NCBI GenBank assembly: GCA_023247275.1
Contig: JAHFGT010000007.1
Span: forward strand, 1-50,986
Length of the DNA stretch: 50,986 nt
Direction: 5' to 3'
Origin: Candidatus Omnitrophota bacterium
GTDB lineage: Bacteria; Omnitrophota; Gorgyraeia; Aquiviventales; Aquiviventaceae
How positions within the stretch are numbered: position 1 is the stretch's first letter; each line of letters begins with the position of its first letter. Both the position numbers and the translations under genes were made by a program. The notes below the pieces were generated by a model. The model ran no database searches, was not told where the DNA came from, and worked only from the letters and a program-made list of their open reading frames with translations. This document shows positions 34,937 through 43,403 of this stretch, piece after piece.

Positions 34937-36624
34937 ATCGGTCAATGAGTCACGGATGGGTTTTGTTGGGCGGGGTACTCTTGGTGGTCGGGACGGTGGC
35001 GGTGGCTGAGGCTGAGGATCCTCCCCAGCAAGCATCACAAACACAGGATCAGGCGGCGGCGACAGTGGCTGCGACAACCACAGATGATCAACAGCAGCCC
35101 AGCACGACGCAGCAGCCGAGCACCGAATCAAGCCAGCCAATAGCCGGATCGGCGGCTGACCCGAGTCAATCATCCACCGGGTCGACTCAGACAGCCGATG
35201 CGTCAACATCCGCCACTGCGTCAACCGCACCCGACGCGAGCTTGTCGACAGATGCGCCAGAATCCCCGGCGGCGACCTCTGAGACTGATACATCGGCACA
35301 AGCTACTGCGTTGCTGGAGCCCAGCGGCTTCATCAGCGTTGACTTCAAGGATGCGGATATCCGGCAGGTGTTGCGAATCATTTCGCTCAAGAGCGGAATC
35401 GACATTGTCGCCGGTACCGATGTGGAAGCGCTGGTGACGATTAAGTTGACCAATGTGCCGTGGGAACAGGCTTTGGATATCATTCTGCGAACGTACGGAT
35501 TTACGTACGAGCGAAAGGCGAATATTGTTCGGGTGATGACTGTCGCGCAACTTGAGCAAGAGGCGCTGGCGACTGACGTGTTCCCGCTGGATTATGCGAA
35601 AGCCAAAGAAGTGCCGGACGTCATCAAAGAGATGTTATCCGACCGTGGACGGGTCAAGTTTGACGAGCGGACGAATACCGTGATCGTGACCGATATTCCG
35701 GCCAACCTCACGCAGATCAAGCAAGTGATCCAGCGGTTGGACCAACGCACCCCGCAGGTGTTGATCGAAACCAAGGTCGTGGAAACTCGGTTGGATAAAA
35801 ACGAGAACCTGGGAATCGATTGGTCGGACAGCCTGACGTTTACCGCGAGTGCTGTGTCACTCCCAAGCACGTTTCCTTTTCCAGGGGGCAACAGTTTAGG
35901 CCGACTCGGAAATACGTTTATCCCTCGGGCGGGAACGTACAGCCCGAGTACAGGTGTTGTTGCCGGAAGCGGCCGTGTCCCGGAATTCGGTGGGACGTTT
36001 ACGTTCGGAACGCTCACGTCCTCAAATTTCTCAGCGGTCATGAACTTTTTGCACCGTCGGCTTGACACGCACGTGGTGTCCAGCCCGAGCATTGCCGCGC
36101 TCAATAATCAGCAGGCCAAGATTCACATCGGGTCAGAGTTTCCGATTCCGAACTATCAGATCGACCCGACGACCGGTCGGACCACGATCAGCGGGTTCAA
36201 TACCAAAAATATTGGGACCGAGCTGACGGTGACCCCGCATGTGAACCCAAGCAACGAGATTGTCGTGGAGTTGAAGCCTGAAATCTCCGCGGCGGGCGAT
36301 AATGTGACCTATGACACCGGGACCGGCAACTCGGTGTCGCTGCCACAGTTCACCATTCAGACAGCGCAGACACAGGTCAGGATCAGGAGCGGGGAAACCA
36401 TCGCGATTGGCGGGCTCACCAAAGAAGCCGACACGAAGAACGAAGTCAAAATCCCCATCCTCGGTGATATTCCAGTGATCGGGTTGCTGTTCAAGAATGT
36501 CAGCCGGTATGCTGGCGCCGGCAATAGCGAGCCGGTCAAACGGGATGTGCTCATCTTTCTCACGGTCAGGCTGCTGGAAGAGAACCATGAGCAGGCGAAG
36601 ACCGTTGCTACGACCATGCAGTGA
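34933..36624 (+). CDS. pilQ: Type IV pilus secretin PilQ
   Basis: The 563-residue outer-membrane channel has a signal peptide (about 1-28), then a low-complexity Ser/Thr/Gln/Ala/Asp linker of about 100 residues (29-130). An STN/N0 domain (ISVDFKDADIRQVLRIISLK), an N1 domain (RTNTVIVTDIPANLTQIKQV) and the secretin core (QVLIETKVVETRLDKNENLG, then IAIGGLTKEADTKNEVKIPI and LGDIPVIGLLF) follow. It has no AMIN peptidoglycan-binding domains, which many PilQ proteins carry before N0; the linker may span the wall instead. Start GTG at 34933 overlaps the pilP stop. The acidic loop found in the two other secretins is absent. Confidence 0.94.
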   Translation: MNRSMSHGWVLLGGVLLVVGTVAVAEAEDPPQQASQTQDQAAATVAATTTDDQQQPSTTQQPSTESSQPIAGSAADPSQSSTGSTQTADASTSATASTAPDASLSTDAPESPAATSETDTSAQATALLEPSGFISVDFKDADIRQVLRIISLKSGIDIVAGTDVEALVTIKLTNVPWEQALDIILRTYGFTYERKANIVRVMTVAQLEQEALATDVFPLDYAKAKEVPDVIKEMLSDRGRVKFDERTNTVIVTDIPANLTQIKQVIQRLDQRTPQVLIETKVVETRLDKNENLGIDWSDSLTFTASAVSLPSTFPFPGGNSLGRLGNTFIPRAGTYSPSTGVVAGSGRVPEFGGTFTFGTLTSSNFSAVMNFLHRRLDTHVVSSPSIAALNNQQAKIHIGSEFPIPNYQIDPTTGRTTISGFNTKNIGTELTVTPHVNPSNEIVVELKPEISAAGDNVTYDTGTGNSVSLPQFTIQTAQTQVRIRSGETIAIGGLTKEADTKNEVKIPILGDIPVIGLLFKNVSRYAGAGNSEPVKRDVLIFLTVRLLEENHEQAKTVATTMQ

Positions 36625-36920
36625 GGCCGACGATGCGCTTCGGTGTCTGGACTCATCTGGCTGCGGTGCTGGTTGGCGGTGTGTTGGCTGGCGGGTGGTT
36701 GCAGCATGTTGGGGCTGAAGAATCAACTCGACGAACAAAGCCAGAGCCCAAGCCGGTCACGGTCAGTGATTTTGGGGATGTGCAGCGAGTGCTGAATCAG
36801 ATTCTTAAGAACGAAGAGCAGATCCTGGCGAACCAGCAAACCATGTCCCAGCGATTCGATGCGGTCATGGAGGAGCTTCGCATTATCAAGGTGCGGGCCA
36901 CGATCCGCAGTGGTAGCTAA
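36621..36920 (+). CDS. Small exported coiled-coil protein after pilQ
   Basis: The product has 99 residues from GTG at 36621 (which overlaps the pilQ stop as GTGA) or 95 from ATG at 36633. There is a hydrophobic leader (LAAVLVGGVLAGGWLQHVGA), a basic linker and one amphipathic helix (VQRVLNQILKNEEQILANQQ, then MSQRFDAVMEELRIIKV) likely to form a coiled coil. No family is recognised. Coupling to pilQ suggests an accessory factor of the secretin, for example in assembly or stability, but this is inference from position only. Confidence 0.65.
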   Translation: MRPTMRFGVWTHLAAVLVGGVLAGGWLQHVGAEESTRRTKPEPKPVTVSDFGDVQRVLNQILKNEEQILANQQTMSQRFDAVMEELRIIKVRATIRSGS

Positions 36921-36923
36921 TCC

Positions 36924-36970
36924 CATGAAGTGACAGTTACTTCAGATCCGGAAGTGACTGTCACTTCATG
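36924..36970 (+). terminator. Perfect 14-bp inverted repeat ending the pil operon
   Basis: CATGAAGTGACAGT (36924-36937) and its exact complement (36957-36970) flank a 19-base loop containing a further GAAGTGAC copy. It has no U-tract, but lies just after the last gene of the pil operon and before a new promoter, so termination is the likely role. Confidence 0.6.
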
Positions 36971-36999
36971 AAGGCCTGCCTGAAAAACGCCTGCTGCCA

Positions 37000-37029
37000 T
37001 TGACGCTGTTGGAAACGCTATGGTATACT
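37000..37029 (+). promoter_or_regulatory. Sigma70-type promoter of cvpA-dnaG-rpoD
   Basis: TTGACG (37000-37005), an 18-base spacer and TATACT (37024-37029), with TGG before the -10 box (extended -10). Transcription would begin about 25 bases before the cvpA start. Confidence 0.75.
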
Positions 37030-37059
37030 CCAGCGTAAGAAGATTTCCGGAGAGCAGCG

Positions 37060-37635
37060 GTGCTAACCTCGCTCAATTGGGTTGATCTGGTTGTTGTAAC
37101 CACCGTTATTTTAACGGCTTACGTTGGATTTAGCCGTGGGACCATTATCGGACTGCTGCTGTTACTCGCCTCGGTGAGCGTCACAGTGTTGACGGTCAAC
37201 TATGCTCCTGTGGTCGAGCAGTGGATTCAACCGTGGCTCCATATTGATCCTGCATATTCGACCTCCCTCATATTTTGGGGCATCTTTCTCATACTATTTT
37301 TGGTCATCCGCATGCTCGTGCGTCGCCTCATTGAGGCCATTCACGGTGAACCGGTGAACCTGGTGACCCAGAGCTTGGGCGCCCTGGTTGGAGGGTTGCG
37401 GGGCGTGTGGTGGTCTGGGTTGTTCCTCATTGTGTTGTCGTCCAGCGGATTCGACTACCTACGGCAGAGTGTTGAGGAGCGTTCACTCATCGGTCCTCGT
37501 GTCGTGAACACGGCTCGCAGCGTGTTGACCGACGTCGCCCATCGGTTTCCCGGTGGTACCGCATCCTCACAGACTACCGTGCCTGCTTTTCGGCCAGCAA
37601 GTCCCACCGCAACCGGGCCGCAGCGAAGCCAGTGA
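37060..37635 (+). CDS. cvpA: CvpA-family membrane protein
   Basis: The 191-residue protein has four predicted membrane helices in the first about 140 residues and a disordered Pro/Ser/Thr tail. The opening LNWVDLVVVTTVILTAYVGF and the central GALVGGLRGVWWSGLFLIVL are the CvpA pattern. The family is linked to colicin V export, bile or envelope-stress tolerance, but its biochemical role is unclear. GTG start with GGAG upstream. It is the first gene of a unit that continues into dnaG and rpoD. Confidence 0.82.
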   Translation: MLTSLNWVDLVVVTTVILTAYVGFSRGTIIGLLLLLASVSVTVLTVNYAPVVEQWIQPWLHIDPAYSTSLIFWGIFLILFLVIRMLVRRLIEAIHGEPVNLVTQSLGALVGGLRGVWWSGLFLIVLSSSGFDYLRQSVEERSLIGPRVVNTARSVLTDVAHRFPGGTASSQTTVPAFRPASPTATGPQRSQ

Positions 37636-37672
37636 CGGCGACGCCAGTGCCTGGCGGAGCGGCTGACACTTC

Positions 37673-39436
37673 ATGCCATTGATTCCAGATCGGATGCTTG
37701 ACGACGTGCAGGCGCGGACGGATATCGTCGAGCTGATTGGCCGATATGTTCCGCTCAAGCGCAGCGGTCGGCATTTCAAGGCGCTCTGTCCGTTCCATAA
37801 GGAACGCTCACCCTCCTTTATGGTCAATACGGACAAACAGATCTTTCACTGTTTCGGGTGCGGCGTCGGCGGCAATGTGTTCAGTTTTCTCATGCAGCAT
37901 GACCGGCTGACGTTTCCCGAAGCGGTACGCCAGTTGGCGGATCACCTCGGCGTGCGGCTTCCGGAGCACGACACGACGCCAACCGAGCGCGCGCATCAGC
38001 GGCTGGCACCGTTGTTAGAAGACGCGTGCCGATATTTTGAGCGGGTCCTGCTGGATCCGGTCCACGGCCAGGCGGCTCGAGCGTATCTGCAACACCGCGG
38101 TGTGTCAGACGCGGCTCGTCAGCAATTTCGGTTGGGATTGGCTCGGGCAGGCTGGAGCCATGTGGTCAGTGCAGCTCAGGCGAAGGGCGTGACCCCGCAG
38201 CAGTTGGAAGCGGCTGGGCTGGCCATTCAAGGAAAGTCTGGCTGGTATGACCGGTTTCGTGATCGGCTGATCTTTCCCATTGTCGATGTCCGCGGCCGTG
38301 TCGTCGGGTTCGGCGGCCGGGGGCTGTCGCCTGATCAACAGCCGAAATATCTGAACAGCCCTGAGACCGAGTTGTATACGAAGGGTCGGCATCTGTTTGG
38401 ATTGGCGCAGGCCAAAGAGGCCATCGCGGCGCGCAAGACCGCTATCATCGTCGAGGGGTACTTTGATTGTGTGGTGTTGGCCAGCGCTGGATTGGCTGAG
38501 GTGGTGTCGCCGTTGGGGACCGCGCTAACCGACGAGCAGGCGCGGCTGCTGAAACGGTACGCGGACCGAGTGATCCTCGCGTTTGACCCGGATGCCGCAG
38601 GCGAGCAAGCCACGCTGCGCGGAATCGATGTGCTGGTGGAATCTGGGCTTGAGGTGTCCATCGCCCAGTTACCGGTGGATATCGATCCGGATGAATATGT
38701 CCAGGCCCATGGGGTGGACCGGCTGCGTGCCGTGTTCGGACAGAGCATCGGGATCTTTGACTTCTTAGCGGCGATCGCGGCGAAGCGATTTCCGACCCGG
38801 ACGATTGAAGGACGAGTCAATGCCGCGCAGTTTGTGCTCCCGACGGTGGCGCGGGTGCCGGATGCGATGCTGCGCAGTGAATATGTCCGGCTCCTGGCCG
38901 AGCGGCTCCGACTGGATGAATCGGCTGTCGGCGCCGAGCTAGCGAAAGTGGCGCCGCGATCCGCCCTGACGCTCGGACGTCGGACACGATCGGCCGCACC
39001 GGTGGCCAGCCCAGGCGCCGAGCGATTACTGACTGCGCTCGTGGTCGATGATCCGGTGCGTTTGTCGATGGTGCGTCAGCATCTGGCGTTCGAGGATATT
39101 CAAGACCCTGGGCTGCGGCGGATTCTTGAGCGGATCAGCCAGGTCCAGGCTCACGAGTCGTTGACCACGACACAGGTGGTGTCACGGCTGACTGAAGAGG
39201 GTCATGGACCAGCGGTCAGCGCGTTGGTAGAACTCGCGCAATCGGTGGATTCGCCGTCAGAGGCGATGGAGGAGTGTGTTCGGCGACTGCGCTCGACCGC
39301 TCGGCAGCGACGACGAACGATGCTGCAAGCGAAAATTCAGACGGCGCAAGCCGCGGGACACGAGCAGGAAGTCGAGCGATTGCTTCGAGAGCTGCAATAC
39401 ATGCTCGTCGAGGACCAACAGGTGTCAACCGGGTAG
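37673..39436 (+). CDS. dnaG: DNA primase
   Basis: DnaG makes RNA primers at the replication fork. The 587-residue protein has the CHC2 zinc finger (C39, H42, C60, C63), the DNAG_N core ([19 protein letters not shown]), and a TOPRIM domain with the catalytic Glu in [16 protein letters not shown] and the DPDAAG metal motif. The C-terminal helical part (about 430-587), which should bind DnaB, is the least conserved. Its stop codon overlaps the ribosome site of rpoD. cvpA, dnaG and rpoD form a variant of the macromolecular-synthesis operon, with no rpsU upstream. Confidence 0.96.
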   Translation: MPLIPDRMLDDVQARTDIVELIGRYVPLKRSGRHFKALCPFHKERSPSFMVNTDKQIFHCFGCGVGGNVFSFLMQHDRLTFPEAVRQLADHLGVRLPEHDTTPTERAHQRLAPLLEDACRYFERVLLDPVHGQAARAYLQHRGVSDAARQQFRLGLARAGWSHVVSAAQAKGVTPQQLEAAGLAIQGKSGWYDRFRDRLIFPIVDVRGRVVGFGGRGLSPDQQPKYLNSPETELYTKGRHLFGLAQAKEAIAARKTAIIVEGYFDCVVLASAGLAEVVSPLGTALTDEQARLLKRYADRVILAFDPDAAGEQATLRGIDVLVESGLEVSIAQLPVDIDPDEYVQAHGVDRLRAVFGQSIGIFDFLAAIAAKRFPTRTIEGRVNAAQFVLPTVARVPDAMLRSEYVRLLAERLRLDESAVGAELAKVAPRSALTLGRRTRSAAPVASPGAERLLTALVVDDPVRLSMVRQHLAFEDIQDPGLRRILERISQVQAHESLTTTQVVSRLTEEGHGPAVSALVELAQSVDSPSEAMEECVRRLRSTARQRRRTMLQAKIQTAQAAGHEQEVERLLRELQYMLVEDQQVSTG

Positions 39437-39449
39437 GAGGCAGACCGCC

Positions 39450-41036
39450 ATGGCGGAGAAGACCAAGCAGCAGCGCAAGCCCATTAGCGAGCGGCTCGCC
39501 CACGTCATCACTTTGGGTCGGGATAAGGGCCGGTTGACCTATGACGAGCTGAATCACCTGCTGCCAGAGGATGTGGCGTCACCTGAGGAGATCGACGAGC
39601 TGTTGACGCTGCTGGGGAAAGAGAACATCGAGATCGTCGACAAGCCTGGCGAGTCGCGCCTCGAGGACCGCGAAGAGAAGGAGCAGCGCGAGGAAGAGGC
39701 CGCGGAATTGGCCGAGGCCGGACAGCTGGATGATCCGGTGAAGATGTACCTGCGGCAGATGGGGCAGATTCCGCTGTTGACCCGCGAGCAAGAACTGGCG
39801 CTGGCCAAAAAAATTGAGGCAGCCGAACTCGCCTACCGGGACGGGGTGCTGAGCTTACCGGTATCGCGTCGAGAGATTCTCCGGTTGACGGACATCCTAA
39901 TCGCCGGCGGCCTGAACCCTGAAGATTATTCGAAAGACGATCCGAATCTGAAGCGGGAGGAGCTGGTCGAGCAGCTGATCGCGCTGCGCAAGAAGCTGCG
40001 CAAAGCCCGCCGTAAGGGCGCGACCCGCAAGGTGATTGAGGCGTACCATCTGACCATCCAAGCGATCGAATGGCTGGTGGAGCAGGTGAGCCAGTATCTC
40101 AAGGCGGTTGAAACGCTCGACCGGCAAATCAGCCACATGAAACGGAATCGTCGTCCAGGATCCACCACGCGATTACGCGAGCTGGGGGCCAAGCGTCAAG
40201 ACGCCCAGCGGCTGTCGGGTGGCAAGCCCGAGGACATTCGGCTGGCGCTAAAAGAGATTGATCAACGGGAAATCGACTATACCAAGGCCAAGAAATCGCT
40301 GGTCGAAGCGAATCTGCGGTTGGTGGTGAGTATCGCAAAGAAATACACGAACCGCGGTCTGTCCTTCTTGGATTTAATCCAGGAAGGCAACATCGGCCTG
40401 ATGAAAGCGGTGGAGAAATTTGAGTATCAGCGTGGGTACAAATTCTCCACCTATGCTACCTGGTGGATTCGACAAGCGATTACGCGGTCGATCGCGGATC
40501 AGGCTCGAACGATCCGAATCCCGGTGCACATGACCGAGACGATCAACAAGCTCATTCGTGCCTCGCGCGCCATCGTGCAAGAGACGGGCCGCGAACCGGC
40601 GCCGGAAGAGATCGCCCGCGCGACCGGAATCCCGGTAGACAAGGTGCGTGGAATCTTGAAAATTGCCCAGGAGCCGATTTCGCTGCAGACGCCGATCGGC
40701 GAGGACGGGGATACGCACTTCGGCGACTTCATTGAAGACAAGCGAGCTGTGTCGCCGGCGAACGCGACCGCCTATAGTATGCTGAAGGAGCAGATCGGCG
40801 ATGTCCTGGTGACGCTCTCCGAGCGGGAGCGGCAGGTGTTGCTGCTGCGTTTCGGATTGCAGGACGGCTCGCCACGGACGCTGGAAGAGGTCGGGCAGAT
40901 TTTCAATGTGACGCGAGAGCGCGTCCGCCAGATTGAGGCGAAGGCGCTGCGGAAATTGCGGCATCCGACCCGGAGCCGGCGCTTGCGGAACTTTTTGGAG
41001 CTCACCTTCTCACCTGAGAAGGGCCACGTCATATAA
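39450..41036 (+). CDS. rpoD: Primary RNA polymerase sigma factor (sigma70/RpoD)
   Basis: The 528-residue protein has region 1.1 ([20 protein letters not shown]), region 1.2 ([17 protein letters not shown]), a non-conserved linker of about 180 residues, region 2 ([35 protein letters not shown] for promoter melting and -10 contacts), region 3 and region 4 ([20 protein letters not shown] for the -35 box). The presence of 1.1 and the full region 2 mark it as the housekeeping factor. The frame is open upstream into dnaG, but AGGAGG (39435-39440) nine bases before the ATG fixes the start at 39450. Confidence 0.97.
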   Translation: MAEKTKQQRKPISERLAHVITLGRDKGRLTYDELNHLLPEDVASPEEIDELLTLLGKENIEIVDKPGESRLEDREEKEQREEEAAELAEAGQLDDPVKMYLRQMGQIPLLTREQELALAKKIEAAELAYRDGVLSLPVSRREILRLTDILIAGGLNPEDYSKDDPNLKREELVEQLIALRKKLRKARRKGATRKVIEAYHLTIQAIEWLVEQVSQYLKAVETLDRQISHMKRNRRPGSTTRLRELGAKRQDAQRLSGGKPEDIRLALKEIDQREIDYTKAKKSLVEANLRLVVSIAKKYTNRGLSFLDLIQEGNIGLMKAVEKFEYQRGYKFSTYATWWIRQAITRSIADQARTIRIPVHMTETINKLIRASRAIVQETGREPAPEEIARATGIPVDKVRGILKIAQEPISLQTPIGEDGDTHFGDFIEDKRAVSPANATAYSMLKEQIGDVLVTLSERERQVLLLRFGLQDGSPRTLEEVGQIFNVTRERVRQIEAKALRKLRHPTRSRRLRNFLELTFSPEKGHVI

Positions 41037-41055
41037 GCTCGGTTGTCAGTTGCCC

Positions 41056-41096
41056 ATTGCGAGTTCCGATGAGAATCGGAACTCGCAATTGTTTTT
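41056..41096 (+). terminator. Intrinsic terminator of the cvpA-dnaG-rpoD unit
   Basis: A perfect 15-bp stem ATTGCGAGTTCCGAT / ATCGGAACTCGCAAT with GAGA loop is followed by TGTTTTT. Confidence 0.95.
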
Positions 41097-41105
41097 AGTG
41101 GTCCA

Positions 41106-41177
41106 GGGTCGGTAGCTCAATGGTAGAGCAGCCCGCTCATAACGGGTTGGTCCCAGGTTCGATTCCTGGCCGACCCA
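41106..41177 (+). tRNA. tRNA-Met (CAT), elongator type
   Basis: A full cloverleaf can be drawn: acceptor GGGTCGG/CCGACCC, D-stem GCTC/GAGC, anticodon stem GCCCG/CGGGT with loop CTCATAA, and T-stem CCAGG/CCTGG with TTCGATT loop. The first acceptor pair is intact and the anticodon stem lacks the three G-C pairs of initiators, so it is not tRNA-fMet. A lysidine-modified tRNA-Ile (CAT) cannot be excluded. The 3' CCA is not fully encoded (CCT). Confidence 0.93.
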
Positions 41178-41241
41178 CCTTCTGTAAATTTTACTTCTCA
41201 CCGAGCAAATTTCGCTCTAAACTAAAGGTTTGCGGTATTGC

Positions 41242-41318
41242 GGGCGCATAGCTCAGCTGGTTAGAGCGCGTGCCTCACATGCACGAGGTCAGAGGTTCAA
41301 GTCCTCTTGCGCCCACCA
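41242..41318 (+). tRNA. tRNA-Val (CAC)
   Basis: Acceptor GGGCGCA/TGCGCCC, D-stem GCTC/GAGC, anticodon stem CGTGC/GCACG around loop CTCACAT (anticodon CAC), T-stem AGAGG/CCTCT with TTCAAGT loop, discriminator A. The 3' CCA (41316-41318) is encoded, unlike in the neighbouring tRNA. The next gene begins only eight bases later. Confidence 0.95.
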
Positions 41319-41325
41319 TCACCCC

Positions 41326-42045
41326 ATGAGCGACGTGTTAGACACCTTGAAGCGATTACAAGCGATCGACACCGCCCTCTATGAGCTGCGGCAGCAAGAG
41401 CACGAGAAGCCCGCCGAGTTGGAGCGGGCGCGGGCCGAAGCCACAGCGCAGGCGGCTCGACTGAAAGCGGCTGAGAATCGGCTCAAGACGCTTCAGTTGG
41501 CGCACAAAGAGAAGGAAGTCGAGTTGCAGACGCGGGAAGCGAGCGTCAAGAAGCTGCAGGGGCAGCTCTTTCAGGTCAAGACCAACAAAGAATACACGGC
41601 GATGCAGCATGAGATCGAGACGTTGAAGGCGGACAATTCGGTCCTTGAGGAGACATTGCTGAAGAACTTTGACACGATCGACCAGGCCACCAAAGAGCGA
41701 CAACGCCAGCAACACGTAGCGGTCCAGCACCAGCAGCGTCTGCAGCAGGAAGAGCAGCGTATTCAGCAAGAGCTGGTCGGGTTGCGCGAGCGCATGGCGC
41801 GTCTGGAGCAGGATCGGCATGTCTTGACGCCAGTGGTGCCGCACGAGAAGCTCACCGCCTATGAGCGGATCCTGAAAATGCGTGAGGGGTTAGCGTTGGT
41901 GCCGATTGTGAATGAGTCGTGTGGCGGTTGTCACCGGCGGTTACGCCCTCAAGTCGTGAATGAGGCGTGTTTGGGAGCAGCCCTGGCGACCTGCGATAGC
42001 TGTAATCGGATCCTCTATGTCGATGATGCCCAATCCGCAGTATGA
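41326..42045 (+). CDS. Coiled-coil protein with C4-type zinc ribbon (DUF164 family)
   Basis: The 239-residue protein is an almost continuous coiled coil over about 170 residues (for example LERARAEATAQAARLKAAEN), then a C-terminal zinc ribbon with CGGCHRRL and CDSCNRIL supplying four cysteines. VKTNKEYTAMQHEIETLKAD is the family's conserved hairpin. These proteins commonly neighbour RNase HI-type genes, as here, and are thought to bind nucleic acid; the exact role is unknown. The frame runs upstream into tRNA-Val, but the ATG at 41326 is the natural start. It overlaps the next gene by 20 bases. Confidence 0.87.
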   Translation: MSDVLDTLKRLQAIDTALYELRQQEHEKPAELERARAEATAQAARLKAAENRLKTLQLAHKEKEVELQTREASVKKLQGQLFQVKTNKEYTAMQHEIETLKADNSVLEETLLKNFDTIDQATKERQRQQHVAVQHQQRLQQEEQRIQQELVGLRERMARLEQDRHVLTPVVPHEKLTAYERILKMREGLALVPIVNESCGGCHRRLRPQVVNEACLGAALATCDSCNRILYVDDAQSAV

Positions 42046-42454
42046 GGCCTACATTGATGGGGCCAGCCATGGCAACCCAGGCCCGGCCGGGATCGGTGTC
42101 GTGCTCTTCCATCGGCCCGCGTCCGGTGGCGTCGCGGCGGTCCCTGTGCGAGAACTGTCACAACCGCTCGGGGTGACGACCAACAATGTGGCCGAGTATA
42201 TGGCGCTCATCTATGCGCTGCAAGAAGCGCTGGCGGATGGCTGCGCGAATCTGACGGTTCGCAGCGACAGCGAATTGTTGGTGCGTCAGGTCAGCGGCCA
42301 GTATGCGGTCCGTGAGGCTACCCTCCGATTGCTGCACGGCCTGGTGCGTCACCTCATCGGGAAATTTCAGCACGTGATCGTCGAACATGTGCCGCGAGCG
42401 CACAATGGGCTCGCCGATCGGCTGGCTACGCGGGCGGCCAAGCGCTCTCTTTGA
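42026..42454 (+). CDS. rnhA: Ribonuclease HI-family protein
   Basis: The 142-residue protein cleaves the RNA of RNA-DNA hybrids if active. The acidic set is visible: D11 in YIDGASHGNPGPAGIGVVLF, Glu in NNVAEYMALIYAL, Asp in VRSDSELLVRQVSG and a last Asp in AHNGLADRLA. The lack of the basic protrusion and the short length place it with the RNase HI 'type 2' proteins. ATG at 42026 (or 42023) lies inside the end of the zinc-ribbon gene. Its stop is only seven bases before the RNase P RNA, so both may be made from one transcript. Confidence 0.88.
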   Translation: MPNPQYEAYIDGASHGNPGPAGIGVVLFHRPASGGVAAVPVRELSQPLGVTTNNVAEYMALIYALQEALADGCANLTVRSDSELLVRQVSGQYAVREATLRLLHGLVRHLIGKFQHVIVEHVPRAHNGLADRLATRAAKRSL

Positions 42455-42460
42455 CAACTG

Positions 42461-42998
42461 ACCCGTCGGCACGACGTTGTGGATGGTCGCTCCCACCATC
42501 GTGGGGGAGGAAAGTCCGAGCTCTCTTGGGCAGCGCACTCTGATAACCTCAGAGCCTCCCAGGTCTTCTGACCCCTCATCGGAGGGGAAAGCAGGATTTG
42601 GGGGCGGATTAGAGCCACAGAGACGAGTCCTTCGATGTGCCCCTGACGGGGTGGGCTCAGGACGGCAACGCCCTGGGCTTGTCCTACTAAGGATGAATCG
42701 AAGGGGTGAAACGCGGCAATCTCTGCGTGGAGCAAGGCCAAACGACTCGGTTCCTTTTTGCGAAGGATCGATCGCCCATCGACCGCATGCGATGACGCAG
42801 CGGGCTGAGAGGTAGGCCGCAAGAGCCTGGTGGTGACATCAGGCCCAGATGGATGGCCATCCTCCGTCGCTCCGCGACGGCGTGAACGGTGAGCAGGTGT
42901 ACGAGTGTACCCGTCGTACACCGTTGACAGTCAACCGTTCACCCCTGAGTGAAGCGAGGGGACAGAACTCGGCTTACAGCAATGTGGTGCCGACGGGT
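42461..42998 (+). ncRNA. rnpB: RNase P RNA (bacterial A-type)
   Basis: The ends pair as helix P1: ACCCGTCGGCAC...TTG at 42461-42479 with CAATGTGGTGCCGACGGGT at 42980-42998. Conserved core pieces occur in order: GAGGAAAGTCCGAGCTC, CAGAGACGAG, GTGAAACGCGGCAA, GGAGCAAGGCCAAA, GAGGTAGGCCGC, CCCAGATGGATGGCCATCC and GGACAGAACTCGGCTTACAG. This is the catalytic RNA that matures the 5' ends of tRNAs. At about 538 nt it is clearly longer than the usual 350-420 nt, mainly because of additional sequence in the P19 position (about 42860-42960). Confidence 0.95.
42882..42942 (+). repeat. Nested palindrome inside the RNase P RNA P19 region
   Basis: The outer arms GTGAACGGT (42882-42890) and ACCGTTCAC (42934-42942) enclose inner arms GGTGTACG (42896-42903) and CGTACACC (42915-42922). 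The GTGTACG units match those of the intergenic tandem repeat at 26478-26560. A second small hairpin CCGTCG/CGACGG (about 42863-42880) precedes it. Confidence 0.8.
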
Positions 42999-43018
42999 TT
43001 CTCTCTGGTAAACCAGCC

Positions 43019-43047
43019 TTGACGCTGATGCAGCGTCGGCGTATACT
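43019..43047 (+). promoter_or_regulatory. Sigma70-type promoter of rpsO-pnp
   Basis: TTGACG (43019-43024), exactly 17 bases, then TATACT (43042-43047). The start point would lie about 20 bases before the rpsO ATG. It is one of the best promoter matches in the window. Confidence 0.78.
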
Positions 43048-43073
43048 GGCTCGGCTATAGAAGAGGTCACAAC

Positions 43074-43346
43074 ATGAGAGGCCTGATGGGAGTGGAGAAT
43101 CACCCTGTGATTGAGAAATTTCGGGTTCATGGGACGGATACCGGGTCCCCACAAGTGCAGGTGGCGTTGTTGACTCACCGCATTAATCAGCTGGCGTCCC
43201 ACTTCCAAACGCACAAAAAGGATTTTAACTCCCGGCAAGGATTGTTGAAAATGGTCAGCCAGCGCCGGAAACTGTTGGAGTACCTGAAGACGCACAACGA
43301 GGGTGCTTACCGCCACCTCCTCGACGCCTTACACCTGCGCAAATGA
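43074..43346 (+). CDS. rpsO: 30S ribosomal protein S15
   Basis: The 90-residue protein binds 16S rRNA early in 30S assembly. The signature is complete: [59 protein letters not shown]. The start at 43074, with GAGG upstream, gives the normal length before the first helix. It is followed by pnp, the classic rpsO-pnp order. Confidence 0.96.
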   Translation: MRGLMGVENHPVIEKFRVHGTDTGSPQVQVALLTHRINQLASHFQTHKKDFNSRQGLLKMVSQRRKLLEYLKTHNEGAYRHLLDALHLRK

Positions 43347-43403
43347 CCCTGGTGATCACAAGACTCCAGGACGCCCTCCAATCACAATGAAAGGACAAAT
43401 GTG

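Noticed and set aside
39276..39449. N-terminal extension of RpoD
   Set aside because: The extension is out-of-frame dnaG sequence, and AGGAGG places the start at 39450, where normal region 1.1 begins.
41106..41177. Initiator tRNA-fMet
   Set aside because: The first acceptor base pair is intact and the anticodon stem lacks the three consecutive G-C pairs of initiators.
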